Source: Brienomyrus brachyistius (taxonomy: Eukaryota > Chordata > Actinopteri > Osteoglossiformes > Mormyridae). Taken from it: a stretch of 64,000 nt of DNA. The stretch lies in contig NC_064548.1 of NCBI RefSeq assembly GCF_023856365.1, positions 4,005,001-4,069,000 of the forward strand, written 5' to 3'. Each line of letters starts with the position of its first letter. The stretch's first letter is position 1. A program made the translations under genes and the position numbers. The notes under the pieces are model-generated. The model made no database searches and was not told the origin of the DNA. It saw nothing but the letters and a program-made list of their open reading frames with translations. Shown in pieces: positions 1 to 9,859 of this stretch.

Positions 1-2640
1 TTCCTCTCGGTAGAAACGCGTTTAAAAAAATACAAAAAAAATCAATTAACCTAGCTTACCGTATGAACCAGCGACCCAGTACAGCTTTTTAAATGCTGTA
101 CTGGGAAATTAGAGATTACACAGTGGATCTCTAGCTGTCTAACAATAGTAATTTGTACTATTTCATATTGATCGTTGCATGCATGTTTTTAACTGATGAA
201 ACATGAAAACAAAACTGTTATTTGTATCTTCTGTTATTGTGGTTTTGTGTCTGTTTGTGTGTGTTGGCGCGCCCGTGTGTTGCAGGCTGTCTAGACCCAT
301 TTCCCAATTTTATAATTTTGTCTTTGAATTATTTTGTCATACTTTTTAAATGGTCAGTGTTTATTACCAGGAAAGTGTGATATAAATTTGATTTGAAGCA
401 TGGAGTTGTTTTGGTACTAGCTTTCTCTTCGGAAAGTCCCTGGGTACCGACTGGGGGGTTGTTCTGCAGTGATATCTGATTCGTAAACGAAACATTCTTT
501 TGAACCGATTTATTTCAGTGAATCGATCGAACCGGTTTTCAGATCTAAAAGAATCGAACTTTTTGTAGATCCACACCTTGAGCAGTTAATATTTGGCAAA
601 TTAACATATAAAAACACACAACAACCATTTAAAATGTACTTGTGCTTTTCGTACACTCTCCGTGGCCATGTTATTCTCCGTTCCCCTCTACATACCCAAA
701 ACCCACAGTATAGGCCTATAGCCTTTACGAGCAGCGTTTGTAGTATTCTGTATGTTGTGACTTTGATGTTGGTTTTTATCCTTTAATGAAAGCATTTTAG
801 ATTATATGTTTGCAAAAAGGTACTCCAGATTTTATCAGGCTTTTGGAGGCTGATTGTTCGTTTATATTTAAAACATTAAAGCTTACATGATTGTTTTTCA
901 CTTTAATTAGACCAGAAGTGATTTACATTCACAAGACTCTGAGAAGACCAATATTTTAATATACATAAGATTTTAATAAACATGCAGTTTCGATTAAAGT
1001 AATTTAACAAAGTACAGCAGAATGTAGTGCGTCACAACAAAGTCTTTGAATCAAAGGTTCGATTCATTTAAACACAGAGACTGGTAGGATCGGCTCTGTA
1101 AATTGAATCGAACTTTGCATCCCTATTGTTCAGGGAGCATTACTGTAGTTACGACACTCTGGCCATGTAGCTCATTTCCCTGAGGACCTGTGTGGCTGGA
1201 CCAGGCGAAGGGGACGCACGCATAACACCTCACTCAGGCAGATACATGGGTATTTCCACAGTTTCCACAGGCTGGAACTGGACTGGCCGGGGGGGGGGAC
1301 ACCAACCGGAATCCCAAGGCTTTGCGTCATGTGTTGGGTGTGGCAACGTGCTATATCACCTGCTCCCCAACCTCACCTGGTTGTTTTGGGGTATTAAACA
1401 ATGCTAACTGTTTGCACGTTATTAAGGCATTCCCTGTCTGTCACGTTGTGTGTAAATTTGCGTAAGGTTGTAAAAGATATTTCCCATCTGGAATGTGAAC
1501 TGCTAATCTGTTTGGTATTAGATACTGCCATGTTTGTCTCTCACATATAGGGAAGAGGGCCCTTTTCTTTACCAAAGGGCATGGGTGTCGTTAGCGCCGA
1601 TCACTCTGGGCTTATTTTAAGCCTTGCCTCCAGTATTTTAACCCCGATGCCAATCTTCCTTAAAAACAAAAAAAAGGTCTAGTCCTTTTGTTCTGTTAAA
1701 TTATTTGTTCTCACCCCAGCACCAGCCGGTGGCAGTGCAGCCTGGGCTGTACAGGGCTGCTGAAAAACAATTTGTCTATGGGAGAAATGTGCTACTGTAC
1801 CGGACACACCACTCTCAAATGTGGAAAAAATGTAAGCAAAGTTTTACAATCATTTCAGATTAGTTTTAAGTACGTTTTGATAATTTGGTCTGGATAATGC
1901 AAAATAATATTATGTATGGTAGATCAAGGTATTGCAGTAGGGAAGGAAGACAAGCTCACTTGATGGAGAAAACATCGCTCTTTCATTAATCCTTTTAAAG
2001 GGCTAAGACAGACACCAAACAACCACTAAACAGCAGAAAGCTCCGAAACATGGAGGTCTGGCGCTGGTCTGTAAGAACACACACATGGTGGATAATTTAT
2101 ACAATTGCTGAAGACACACGAGGATCTTACAGGGTTCACACAAGACACAGGAAAAGGCACAGACTACAATCGGGAACACAATTAACATTAACAGTTACCA
2201 AAACAAGGGGCTATTTGTCCTGCATGCTCTGGCACGCTAATTTGTTTGGGGAAATGTGCCAAGTGAGTAATTTAATAATTAAGGTATTTAAAGACAAATA
2301 TGGACATGTTGTATTTTAATATGTACTGTTCTTGTGTTGGTAAATGCAGGAATGTGGTGGGGGCAGTTTTGGTGCTTGTGGGGTTGGGGAGGGGATGGTT
2401 TAGCTGTTCGCAGGGATGGATGTGGATGGGAGATAGATATCATCCCTGTGCAGCTCTCTAATCTTTACCCACAGTCCCAAAAGTAGAACAGCATAATAGG
2501 CCTATCTATTTTCCATAAACCCATCAAGCATGGAGTTCATTACTCCACACCAGACTATAGTCTTTAGGTCCAGACTTCTTTACTTTAACCATAACTGACT
2601 AAAAAAAAGTCAAAAGTAAACACCATTTGAATTTAAATCA
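1..2640. other. Non-coding, mostly unique sequence
   Basis: No reading frame here looks like a gene; the longest open frames are under 90 codons and have no recognisable domain. The stretch holds AT-rich unique DNA, a short hairpin at 75-105, a G run near 1291-1299 and a short A run near 1669-1675. If the htr2a intron extends this far it may be intronic, but no exon of that receptor could be found. Confidence 0.5.
75..105. repeat. Perfect 11-bp inverted repeat (hairpin)
   Basis: The arms at 75-85 (cccagtacagc) and 95-105 (gctgtactggg) are exact reverse complements around a 9-nt AT-rich loop. No T-run or gene context suggests a terminator. It may be a chance palindrome or the tip of an old foldback element. 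Confidence 0.5.
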
Positions 2641-2649
2641 GCAAGTACG

Positions 2650-3088
2650 GTATTTAAGAGGCAATGATTGCATCCTTATTACAGCTCAGCAACGTTATGC
2701 AGCAATAAAATGAAGTCAGCTGAGTACCTGAATCTCCTGAATAGCCAGGTTATCCCATCAATGGATCTTTTCTTTCCTAATGCAATGGGCATATTCCAGG
2801 ACGATAATGTCAACATTTTTCAGATTCATATCGTCAGAGTCTTGACCTTAAACCCCATTGAAAGTCTTTGAGACGTGCTGAAGAAGACTGTACAGGGTGG
2901 TTCAACTCACCTATCATCAGTACAAGGTCTCAACGAGAAATTAATACAAATGTGGATGGAAAAAAATGTTGAGATATTCCACCAGCATGTGGAAACAATG
3001 CATTGACAAACATACACCATAATCAAAGTTAATGGCGGCCCAATGAAATATTAAAGTGTTTGACTTTTTTCTGGCCAGGGAGTGTATT
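2650..3088 (+). mobile_element. Decayed Tc1/mariner transposon, 3' half
   Basis: The frame from 2668 to 2871 translates into a recognisable C-terminal piece of a Tc1/mariner DDE transposase. It includes FQDDN (about 2794-2808), where the second catalytic aspartate lies, and LNPIES (about 2849-2866), which carries the final catalytic glutamate. A stop follows, but similarity-like sequence (DVLKKTVQ) continues in frame to about 3000. The stretch ends in tttttctggccagggagtgt at about 3068-3087, which resembles the terminal inverted repeat of this superfamily. The N-terminal DNA-binding domain and the left terminus are not visible. It is an inactive fossil. Confidence 0.65.
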
Positions 3089-4394
3089 TCAGCTTAGTAT
3101 TTGAACCAACATTAAGTGCTAATGCCTAGTAAGTCTAAACAATATAGGTTCTTATGATGGAAATTAACATGTTGCAACAATTAATGTCAAAATCATGTAT
3201 AGAATAAAATGGGTTTGATAGTGACAGAAATATGTTGTCTGTCACTCTCCTGTGTTTCCACACCTTTCTGGTATAAAACCTTAGCTATTTTCCAGTGAAT
3301 AACTGTGATGACTGATCAATAGTTTCTTGTGTAACTGATTTTTTTTTTCTGTTCTTAGAAGAGAACAAAAGTGACATCGCCATCAACAATGTAAGAAGTG
3401 AGACCAGACACAACAACAAGTATAAGTGGCCTTCCGAACTGAACTTTGATTTAAAATCTGCAGAGGGGTACATGTTGTGTTAGCATTAGCATTACATGGT
3501 ACGCAACCTGCGGTTCTCCACTTCAAGAGTCTGACATTGTTGACTTTAGATTAACGCACCAAAAATGCAGCACCTCATACCCAAATGTGTGTATCTATGT
3601 GCCTGAAAAAACACACACACACCGCAGTCAACACTCTGAACTCGGACAATGTGTTTTAAAAGTAGCAAAGAGCCTTTTAAAGGACACGTTGTCTCCCAGA
3701 GCATTCTCGCTGTCTAAAAAAGGAACACAAATGTCCTGTGTGACTCCATGTGGGCAGGAGGGGGGCGCTGTGACAGGGCACTGAGTACCTTATCACCCGT
3801 GACCACCTGTGACCGCTGGCAGTTTATTTCCTAGATTTTCCCTGGACAAGTCCAGCCACTCTCTACGGATGAGCAGATCGCCATGGAGGCAAAGTTCTTT
3901 TCAGCATGACGTTCTGATGTGAGTCAGCCAGTGAAAAGGACCATTGACCTGGAGGCTATGAGCTCCGGACAAAGATGACACCGGGCCTGCTGTCTCCTGG
4001 AGCAGGCTAATTACCTCACTGACTTCCGAGGTGAAAACGGCTACATGGTGCACTGTGCCACATATAATCTCTTTTGCAGGAATTTTTTTTACATCAATAA
4101 CGGCTGCCGCTTTGCCACTGCTTGTCAAGTAAATCTCGAGCTGTATACGACACCTGTGAAGCAGCCTGCAAGGGAACAGCCCTCAGCACTGAAACGGGGG
4201 GATTCGCGTGCAGCTCTGACATGTCCTCAGGGTAAGCAGACAGCTTTGCGGTGTAAAGGTTAGTTGTTACAAGGAAGCTTTGAGAGGGAAGTCTTTTAAC
4301 ACCACTCTCGGCGTAGTGCCCATCATTAGAATGAATCAACCTTCTGTCTGAGGCTACTAGCCTTACATGTGGCACGATGAGTTGTAATAACCAC
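3089..4394. other. Non-coding, mostly unique sequence
   Basis: Open frames of 60-93 codons occur on both strands but overlap one another and match no family I recognise. No repeat family was identified. Confidence 0.45.
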
Positions 4395-4935
4395 TGGGTG
4401 TTCTCAGTCTAGCCGTTAGCTGTTTTTGTTTTAGCCAGCATCAGTAATTGATTTTTTCATTCTAGTCAAAATGAATACTGGGTGTTTTCATTTCAGTCGT
4501 ATTGAGTACTGGGTCTTTTCATTCTAGTTGTAATGAATACTGAATGTTTTCATTCTGGCCATTATGAGTACTCTAGTCATAGTGTGCTGCGATGGGCTGG
4601 CCCGCCATCCTGGGTTGTTCCCTGCCTCGTGTCCATTGCTTGCGGGATAGGCTCCGGACCCCCCGCGACCCAGTAGGATAAGCGGTTTGGAAAATGGATG
4701 GATGCATTGTCATAGTGTGTACTGTGTATTTCATTCAATTAATACTGGGTGTTCTATTTCTAGTTGTAAAAATTACTAATAGTTTACATTCCAGTTGTAA
4801 TGAGTACTGGGTGATTTCATTCTAGCTATAATGAATGCTAGGTATTTTCATTTTAGTCATGAGTACTGATTGTTGTCTTACTAGTTTTAAAGAATACAGG
4901 ATGTTTTCATTCTAGTTGTAACGAGTACTGGGTGC
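4395..4935. repeat. Diverged minisatellite of about 32-bp units
   Basis: Imperfect units share the words aatgagtactgggtg and ttttcattctagt and recur roughly every 31-34 bp from about 4395 to 4935. Units differ by several substitutions and small indels, so the array is old. It is interrupted at 4587-4708 by a truncated SINE, and the same unit resumes on the far side. Confidence 0.7.
4587..4708 (+). mobile_element. SINE A, 5'-truncated copy inside a minisatellite
   Basis: This is only the 3' third of the SINE A family, running from tgcgatgggctggc to aaaatggatggatg. The 11-mer gtcatagtgtg occurs at 4576-4586 and again at 4709-4719, consistent with a target-site duplication made by LINE-style retrotransposition. 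Truncation at the 5' end fits target-primed reverse transcription. The insertion splits the 32-bp minisatellite and is therefore younger than it. Confidence 0.75.
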
Positions 4936-7096
4936 TTTAGTGGGGATAATTTGCTTTTATGCTTTCATGAGGATAGTTTCATTACTGAAATCGTAATGCC
5001 AGCACATCAGTCAGTCACCTGCAGCTTTTCTAAACTTTTCTCTTGAGTTTTGAGGCTCTTTCCTCCTAACGTTTTGAGGGCACGGCTGTATGTTTTACCT
5101 CCCAACAGCTCAAATGCGCAACCTCCCACCAACATCCGCACAGAAGCTTCAGGGTTTTCTCATCCGAAAGTCAATAGACGACTACAAGGTCTTTCCTGGG
5201 CTTTTCATGGCACTTGGTGTTAATTAGAGTGCATGCAGTCAGAAGAGCAAACAACAGTAATGAACCGATAGCTGAACTACAAATAAACACAATACAATGC
5301 ACATTCTCATTTGACAGGCCAGCGCTGTATGGAGATAAGGTAAAAAGAAAGGGAAGGAACCCAAGAAAGCAAAGCAGGTAATTCATTAGGAAAAGAAAGT
5401 CGCTCTCTGCCTGTGTCTGTGTCTCCAGGGGCCTGTCAATGTGGAGGACAAATGAAACACTCATTCCTTCTTTGTTGTATGAATTATCGCCTCGCTGTGT
5501 TTTTAGAGTGTTCTGCCTCTCTGGAGGTGTGTGAGCAATCGCATGTGGTGGCAATGCGACCTGGGAACTTGTGAGCTCCACGTGGCAGCATTCTACCCAG
5601 GCACGGGGTCCGGTGCTCTGCTTTGATTATGTGAGGCAGTGACATGGTGGGTGATACGTGACCTTGAACCAATGAGATTGCAGCATCCACAAAGGAAGCC
5701 TTGACTGAATCTGTTACTCAGGCATCGTCTGCAAGCTTTCAAAGTGGCTGGACCTGGAGCCTGTCCCAGGCAGCACTGGGAATAATCCCCAGCCCTGGGG
5801 GTGTGAAGCAACAGTGAAACTCCGTCGTTAAAGTAAAATTATTAATAATATAATAATAATTATATTCAGCATTATTATTATTGTAGACCGTGACATTGAT
5901 GTTTTTTGTTGCTAATCAAAATCTTTAAATTAATTCTAATTACCTAACCTTGGATAAGGCATGGATAAATGAAATTACAACACTAAAAGATATCTTAGAG
6001 TGCATTAACGCTAAGTAAAAGTCATAGTCAAAAGAAAACTTTAAAAGGAATTCTTTAGAGCTTGGTTACCTCTAATTATTCTTTATCAGAAGAATGTTTT
6101 GAACACATTAAATGAAATGTTTATGAAAATAATAAGATTCAGATCTCTTGCATCATCAGGCTTTGAAGGGGGCAAACTTGTTTAAGTCAGCCGAGGATGG
6201 GTGGAGGCATTATTTAAAGATAGAGTCATTATCATTGGCCATTGAGGAGGCTGTTTGGCAAATGGTGATATTAGGGTGGAATGACAGCAGCCAATGGCAT
6301 CACTTTAAGGCAGTGAGTCACCCCAAACAGCACAGAGGAGTTTAAAACTGCGCTATTTACCAGCACCCCTTCAAATATGCGGGAAGCTTCAATTTTTCTG
6401 GCTTCTTCATGGGGCTGTTCCGCCCAGAGCCGAAGACCCTGCCTCTAGTGCTTTGGCACAGCACCTGTGACATCACATTATCTATGTGTGATGCTCGGGG
6501 GGGGGGGGGGAGGTGGGGGGTTGGGAGATTGAGAAATCTGGATTAATGGCTTCCCCTCGCCGATGCATTTAGATAACGTCACATCAAGGCACCGGTGTCC
6601 CTGTGATAACAGACACCTACCCTTCCTAATCCTGCCTGTCTGGTTGCATATCCAGCTCTGTCACGCACACAGACAAATGAAGCGGACACTGCAGACTCGA
6701 GGAGGTTGCTAGAGACTCAGAGCCACAGTGCCCCCTATTGCACACAGATCATGAAGGAGGACTCCATTTCACATGGCCCTGTACAATTATTGTTAATCCC
6801 ATGTCTTGTGTGCATCTGTTACAGTGACAGGAAGTGACAGCACGTTTGGTATGTGCTCTTAAAAACCAGCCGTGACTAAACGTGTGTCGTGGCGTTCATA
6901 TGTCAGCAATATCAGTTTGGCAAGCGGCATGGTGATGCCGGTCGTACCAGAGAAACAGAGGAGTATGGGGGGGGCAAGAAATGGGGGATTGAGGAGGACA
7001 ACAGGGGGATGGAGAGGAGGAGAGAGAGGGCATGGTGACAAATCCCGCCTGGCTACTGCTTCCACAGCATGACCATGAAATGTTTGCAAGAGCCGA
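4936..7096. other. Non-coding sequence upstream (in + coordinates) of the GT-rich tract
   Basis: No gene is supported. It contains an AT-rich patch at 5836-5885, a short SINE-like fragment on the minus strand near 5752-5795 (cctgtcccaggcagcactgg, also seen reversed near 26080), a G run at 6497-6510 and purine-rich sequence at 6957-7030. The 136-codon minus frame at 5171-5581 has a hydrophobic stretch but no family resemblance. Confidence 0.45.
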
Positions 7097-7275
7097 ATGT
7101 ATTTGTGTGTGTGTGTATGTGTGTGGGTGGGTGGATGTGTGTGTGTATGCAGTGTGGCTATGTATATTTACGAGAGTCTGTATCTGTATATTATATATAT
7201 TTATTTATGTTTATTATGTATTTCTATGTGCTTGTTTTTGTGTTTGTCTTCAATAGAAATAAAAAAAAAATCTAT
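7097..7275. repeat. GT-rich and AT-rich low-complexity tract
   Basis: Tandem tgtg with interspersed tatg runs from about 7097 to 7160 and grades into tatatattta-type sequence and an A run at 7261-7269. Valine/cysteine-rich open frames here are artefacts of the simple repeat. Confidence 0.75.
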
Positions 7276-7451
7276 TGTGCAAGTCTTGTTGCATTTATCT
7301 CTTTCCATACACTGACACACTCTCCGTGTATTGCGATGGTGTTGTGTTAAGCTTGCTCACACTGTTTCTGTTCATCTCACATGAATAAGACAGAATTAGC
7401 GATGGTGTACATAAGTGTGAAAGTTTACAGTCATCATAAAGAGACCCACAA

Positions 7452-8215
7452 TCACCCACACCTTTGGCTGTCACCTGCACCCCTGGCCATACCCCAGACC
7501 CCTGGCCAACACCCATATCCCTGACCGGCCATCACCTACACCCCTGACCGTCACCCGCACCCCTGACCATCACCCGCACCCCTGGGCATCACCCGCACCC
7601 CTGACCGTCACCCGCACACCTGGGCATCACCCGCACCCCTGACCGTCACCCGCACCCCTGACCATCACCCGCACCCCTGACCGTCACCCGCACCCCTGAC
7701 CGTCACCCGCACCCCTGACCATCACCCGCACCCCTGGGCATCACCCGCACCCCTGACCGTCACCCGCACCCCTGGGCATCACCCGCACCCCTGACCGTCA
7801 CCCGCACCCCTGACCATCACCCGCACCCCTGGGCATCACCCGCACCCCTGACCGTCACCCGCACCCCTGACCGTCACCCGCACCCCTGACCGTCACCCGC
7901 ACCCCTGACCGTCACCCGCACCCCTGACCATCACCCGCACCCCTGACCATCACCCGCACCCCTGACCGTCACCCGCACCCCTGGCCGTCACCCGCACCCC
8001 TGACCATCACCCGCACCCCTGACCGTCACCCCGCACCCCTGACCGTCACCCGCACCCCTGGCCATCACCCGCACCCCTGACCGTCACCCGCACCCCTGGC
8101 CGTCACCCGCACCCCTGACCGTCACCCGCACCCCTGGCCATCACCCGCACCCCTGACCGTCACCCGCACCCCTGGCCATCACCCGCACCCCTGACCGTCA
8201 CCCGCACCCCTGGCT
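7452..8215. repeat. 19-bp minisatellite (about 40 copies) in the htr2a intron
   Basis: The unit is close to cacccgcacccctgaccgt on the + strand and repeats in near-perfect 19-bp register. Unit variants differ mainly at ctgaccgtc, ctgaccatc, ctgggcatc, ctggccgtc and ctggccatc. The left edge (7452-7545) is more diverged; the right edge stops at about 8215. On the minus strand, which is the sense strand of the receptor gene, each unit carries ggggtgcggg, so the pre-mRNA would contain dozens of closely spaced G tracts. Most units also carry one or two CpG sites. The array lies about 58 nt inside the intron after the htr2a splice donor. Confidence 0.95.
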
Positions 8216-8265
8216 AGGGGCACTCATGCATCACTGCACTGGTGTAACCAAGTGGCTGTACATCT

Positions 8266-8276
8266 TCACTTACCAT
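8266..8276 (-). other. 5' splice donor of the htr2a coding exon
   Basis: Reading the minus strand, the exon ends ...CTGTATG at 8274 and the intron begins GTAAGTGA at 8273. This matches the U1-type consensus strongly. Translation beyond it (K, stop) would truncate the receptor, so splicing here is required. Confidence 0.9.
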
Positions 8277-8658
8277 ACAGGATGGTCACCATGGCCACTG
8301 GCATGACCAGGAGGCCCAGCAGCATGTCGGCCACAGCCAGTGACATCAGAAAGTAGTTGGTGGCGTTCTGTAGCCTTTTCTCCAGGGACACGGCCATAAT
8401 GACCAGGATGTTGCCAGTGACTGTGAGGGCCACGGCCACCACGATAAGCAGTGCCGCCCAGTTCTTGGCATCTGCTGGTGGTGAGGCCAGGCAATGGGAT
8501 CCCAGGTGTCCGGCTTCACCCGTCGCCACAATCAGAGTGGCAGTGGGCGACACGGAGTCTGTGCTGCTGTTGCACCCTAGGGAGGCGTTACTGAACTCCC
8601 AACCCGGAAGCCCCAGGTATGCTGGGCCGAAGCCGGATAAATTCCCCCTCAGGCTCAT
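8274..8658 (-). CDS. htr2a: Serotonin 5-HT2A receptor, first coding exon (partial gene)
   Basis: This exon encodes the N-terminus and first two transmembrane helices of a class A, Gq-coupled serotonin receptor of the plasma membrane. The frame begins at ATG 8658 and gives 128 whole codons plus one base. Residues 1-66 form an extracellular tail with sequons at Asn6, Asn24 and Asn30. TM1 spans about 67-92 with the GN motif (Asn83, position 1.50), and TM2 about 101-126 with LAVAD (Asp111, position 2.50). The stretch [12 protein letters not shown] and the ending TILYG fit 5-HT2A better than 5-HT2B (TIMFE) or 5-HT2C (AILYD). The exon ends after the first base of a glycine codon, a phase-1 junction like that of mammalian HTR2A, and meets a GTAAGT donor. 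Later exons with the DRY and NPxxY motifs are not seen in the window. Assignment to 2A rather than another 5-HT2 paralogue is fairly secure; which teleost duplicate is unknown. Confidence 0.92.
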
Positions 8659-8663
8659 CGCAT
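8655..8663 (-). promoter_or_regulatory. Two-codon upstream frame overlapping the htr2a start
   Basis: The sequence ATGCGATGA places an ATG at 8663-8661 whose stop TGA (8657-8655) overlaps the presumed receptor start ATG (8658-8656). If transcribed, this is a minimal start-stop frame that could lower initiation or allow re-initiation at the overlapping ATG. The receptor ATG has a G at -3. The role is inference. Confidence 0.4.
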
Positions 8664-8698
8664 TATGTGGGGATGAATCTTGCAGGATCAGAAGTCTG

Positions 8699-8737
8699 TT
8701 ACCCGGCTGAGGCGTAGATCCGCAAGTCCATCATCAT
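8699..8737 (-). promoter_or_regulatory. Twelve-codon upstream ORF candidate
   Basis: Three consecutive ATG codons (8737-8729) open a 12-codon frame, [12 protein letters not shown], that stops with TAA at 8701-8699, about 40 nt upstream of the receptor start. It counts only if this DNA lies in the 5' leader; a candidate splice acceptor (ttacag) lies further upstream, near 8780. No conservation can be judged here. Confidence 0.35.
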
Positions 8738-9531
8738 CCTCAGTGGCAGAGCTGATCCTGATGCTGCCAGCTGGCACTGTAATTCACATGAGGCAGACAC
8801 ACAGAGGGTCTTATGCGAGCTGGGGCAAATAGTTATTTGATGTCGCACTTTTGGGTTCAGTAAGATTGACAGCGAAAATGTACCAAAGAGCACTACATCT
8901 CAGCAGGTACTCTGCGGAATCCCAGCCGAGACCAAAATCCTCGAGTCTGATTGGTGGTTTGCCTGCAAAGTCACTGTTTCCAGTAGGACAGAAAAGTTGG
9001 TCCCCGTCTGTGTCAGAAGGGATCAGTCTGGTCCCTCGTACAAGCTAGAACTCTACTGCCCGATCAGGCAGCTGTCAAACAGATATAACGAATCCACTTT
9101 TATGCAAGACAGACAACACTGTTTCACAACAGAAGAGAAAGAGAAAGCTGGAGAGAGAGAGAGAGAGAGATCCCCAAATTATTCCCATAGAAATCCTCAG
9201 GTGTTCAGAGTACCATCCACAAATAAGAGTGGAGAGCACAGGTAACGGCAGAGCTTACAATTTACACAGAGATAAACTCACACCAGGCACATGCATATAA
9301 GCAATCTTGGTTTTCTCTTCTCTGACAAAGACACTTAATTCCTCTTTTGCTGGGTTTAAGCTAGAACTGCACACAGTAGAACGGGTCAAAGTATTTCTCC
9401 TACCGTTGTTTCCCAAAATCCCACGTTCACACATGCTGCTCGGTCCTCAGAATAACAGTAATAGTAGTAACGTGTGGTATTCTTTGTAAAGGCACACAGG
9501 AAAGTTGGCGTGGACTTTGGGTTTCTTCTCC
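8738..9531. other. Region 5' of the htr2a coding exon
   Basis: Reading on the minus strand this is the immediate upstream flank or 5' leader/intron of htr2a. A pyrimidine-containing stretch ending ttacag near 8780 could be a splice acceptor from a non-coding first exon. A short GA repeat sits at 9152-9170. No TATA box can be assigned with confidence. Confidence 0.4.
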
Positions 9532-9685
9532 CCTGGGTGGCCGTGGAGGGTGGGGGGGCGCCGGGTGGCCATGGAGGAGGGCGGATGGGTGCGGGTGGAT
9601 GCTGAGTGGCCGTGGAGGGTGGGGGGGCGCCAGGCGACCGTGGAGGAGGACAGATGGGCGCTGGGTGGCTGTGGAGGGCAGGTGC
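9532..9685. repeat. G-rich minisatellite
   Basis: Imperfect units of roughly 30-40 bp share the words gtggccgtggagggtggg, gggggcgcc and ggaggagg. Homopolymer G runs of up to 7-8 occur on the + strand, so it is quadruplex-prone on the strand opposite to htr2a sense. Proline/histidine-rich minus-strand frames across it are repeat artefacts. Confidence 0.8.
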
Positions 9686-9760
9686 GTCTCTGTCCACGGT
9701 GACTCTGTGCTTCGGCACCCGCAAACAGAGCAGGACCCCTGGCTGACTGTGGGCTGCACC

Positions 9761-9761
9761 T

Positions 9762-9793
<32 letters not shown>
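9761..9793. repeat. (CT)n microsatellite
   Basis: An uninterrupted ct dinucleotide run of about 33 bp is followed by pyrimidine-rich sequence to 9855. It reads as GA on the htr2a sense strand. Confidence 0.9.
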
Positions 9794-9797
<4 letters not shown>

Positions 9798-9859
9798 GTA
9801 CTCACTCACTCTCCCCTCCCCTCCTCCTCCTCTCCCCTCCCTCCCTCTCTCTCTGTCTG

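Noticed and set aside
5171..5581. 136-codon minus frame with a hydrophobic stretch, considered as a later htr2a exon
   Set aside because: No DRY, WxP or NPxxY motif and no 5-HT2 similarity.
1..8273. Second and third coding exons of htr2a
   Set aside because: I looked for the WPLP, DRY and third-loop regions on the minus strand and found none; they are presumably beyond the left edge.
8357..8710. 117-codon plus frame opposite htr2a
   Set aside because: Antisense shadow of the receptor exon.
9386..9805. 139-codon minus frame rich in Pro/His and Arg-Glu repeats
   Set aside because: It arises from the G-rich minisatellite and the CT microsatellite; no domain.
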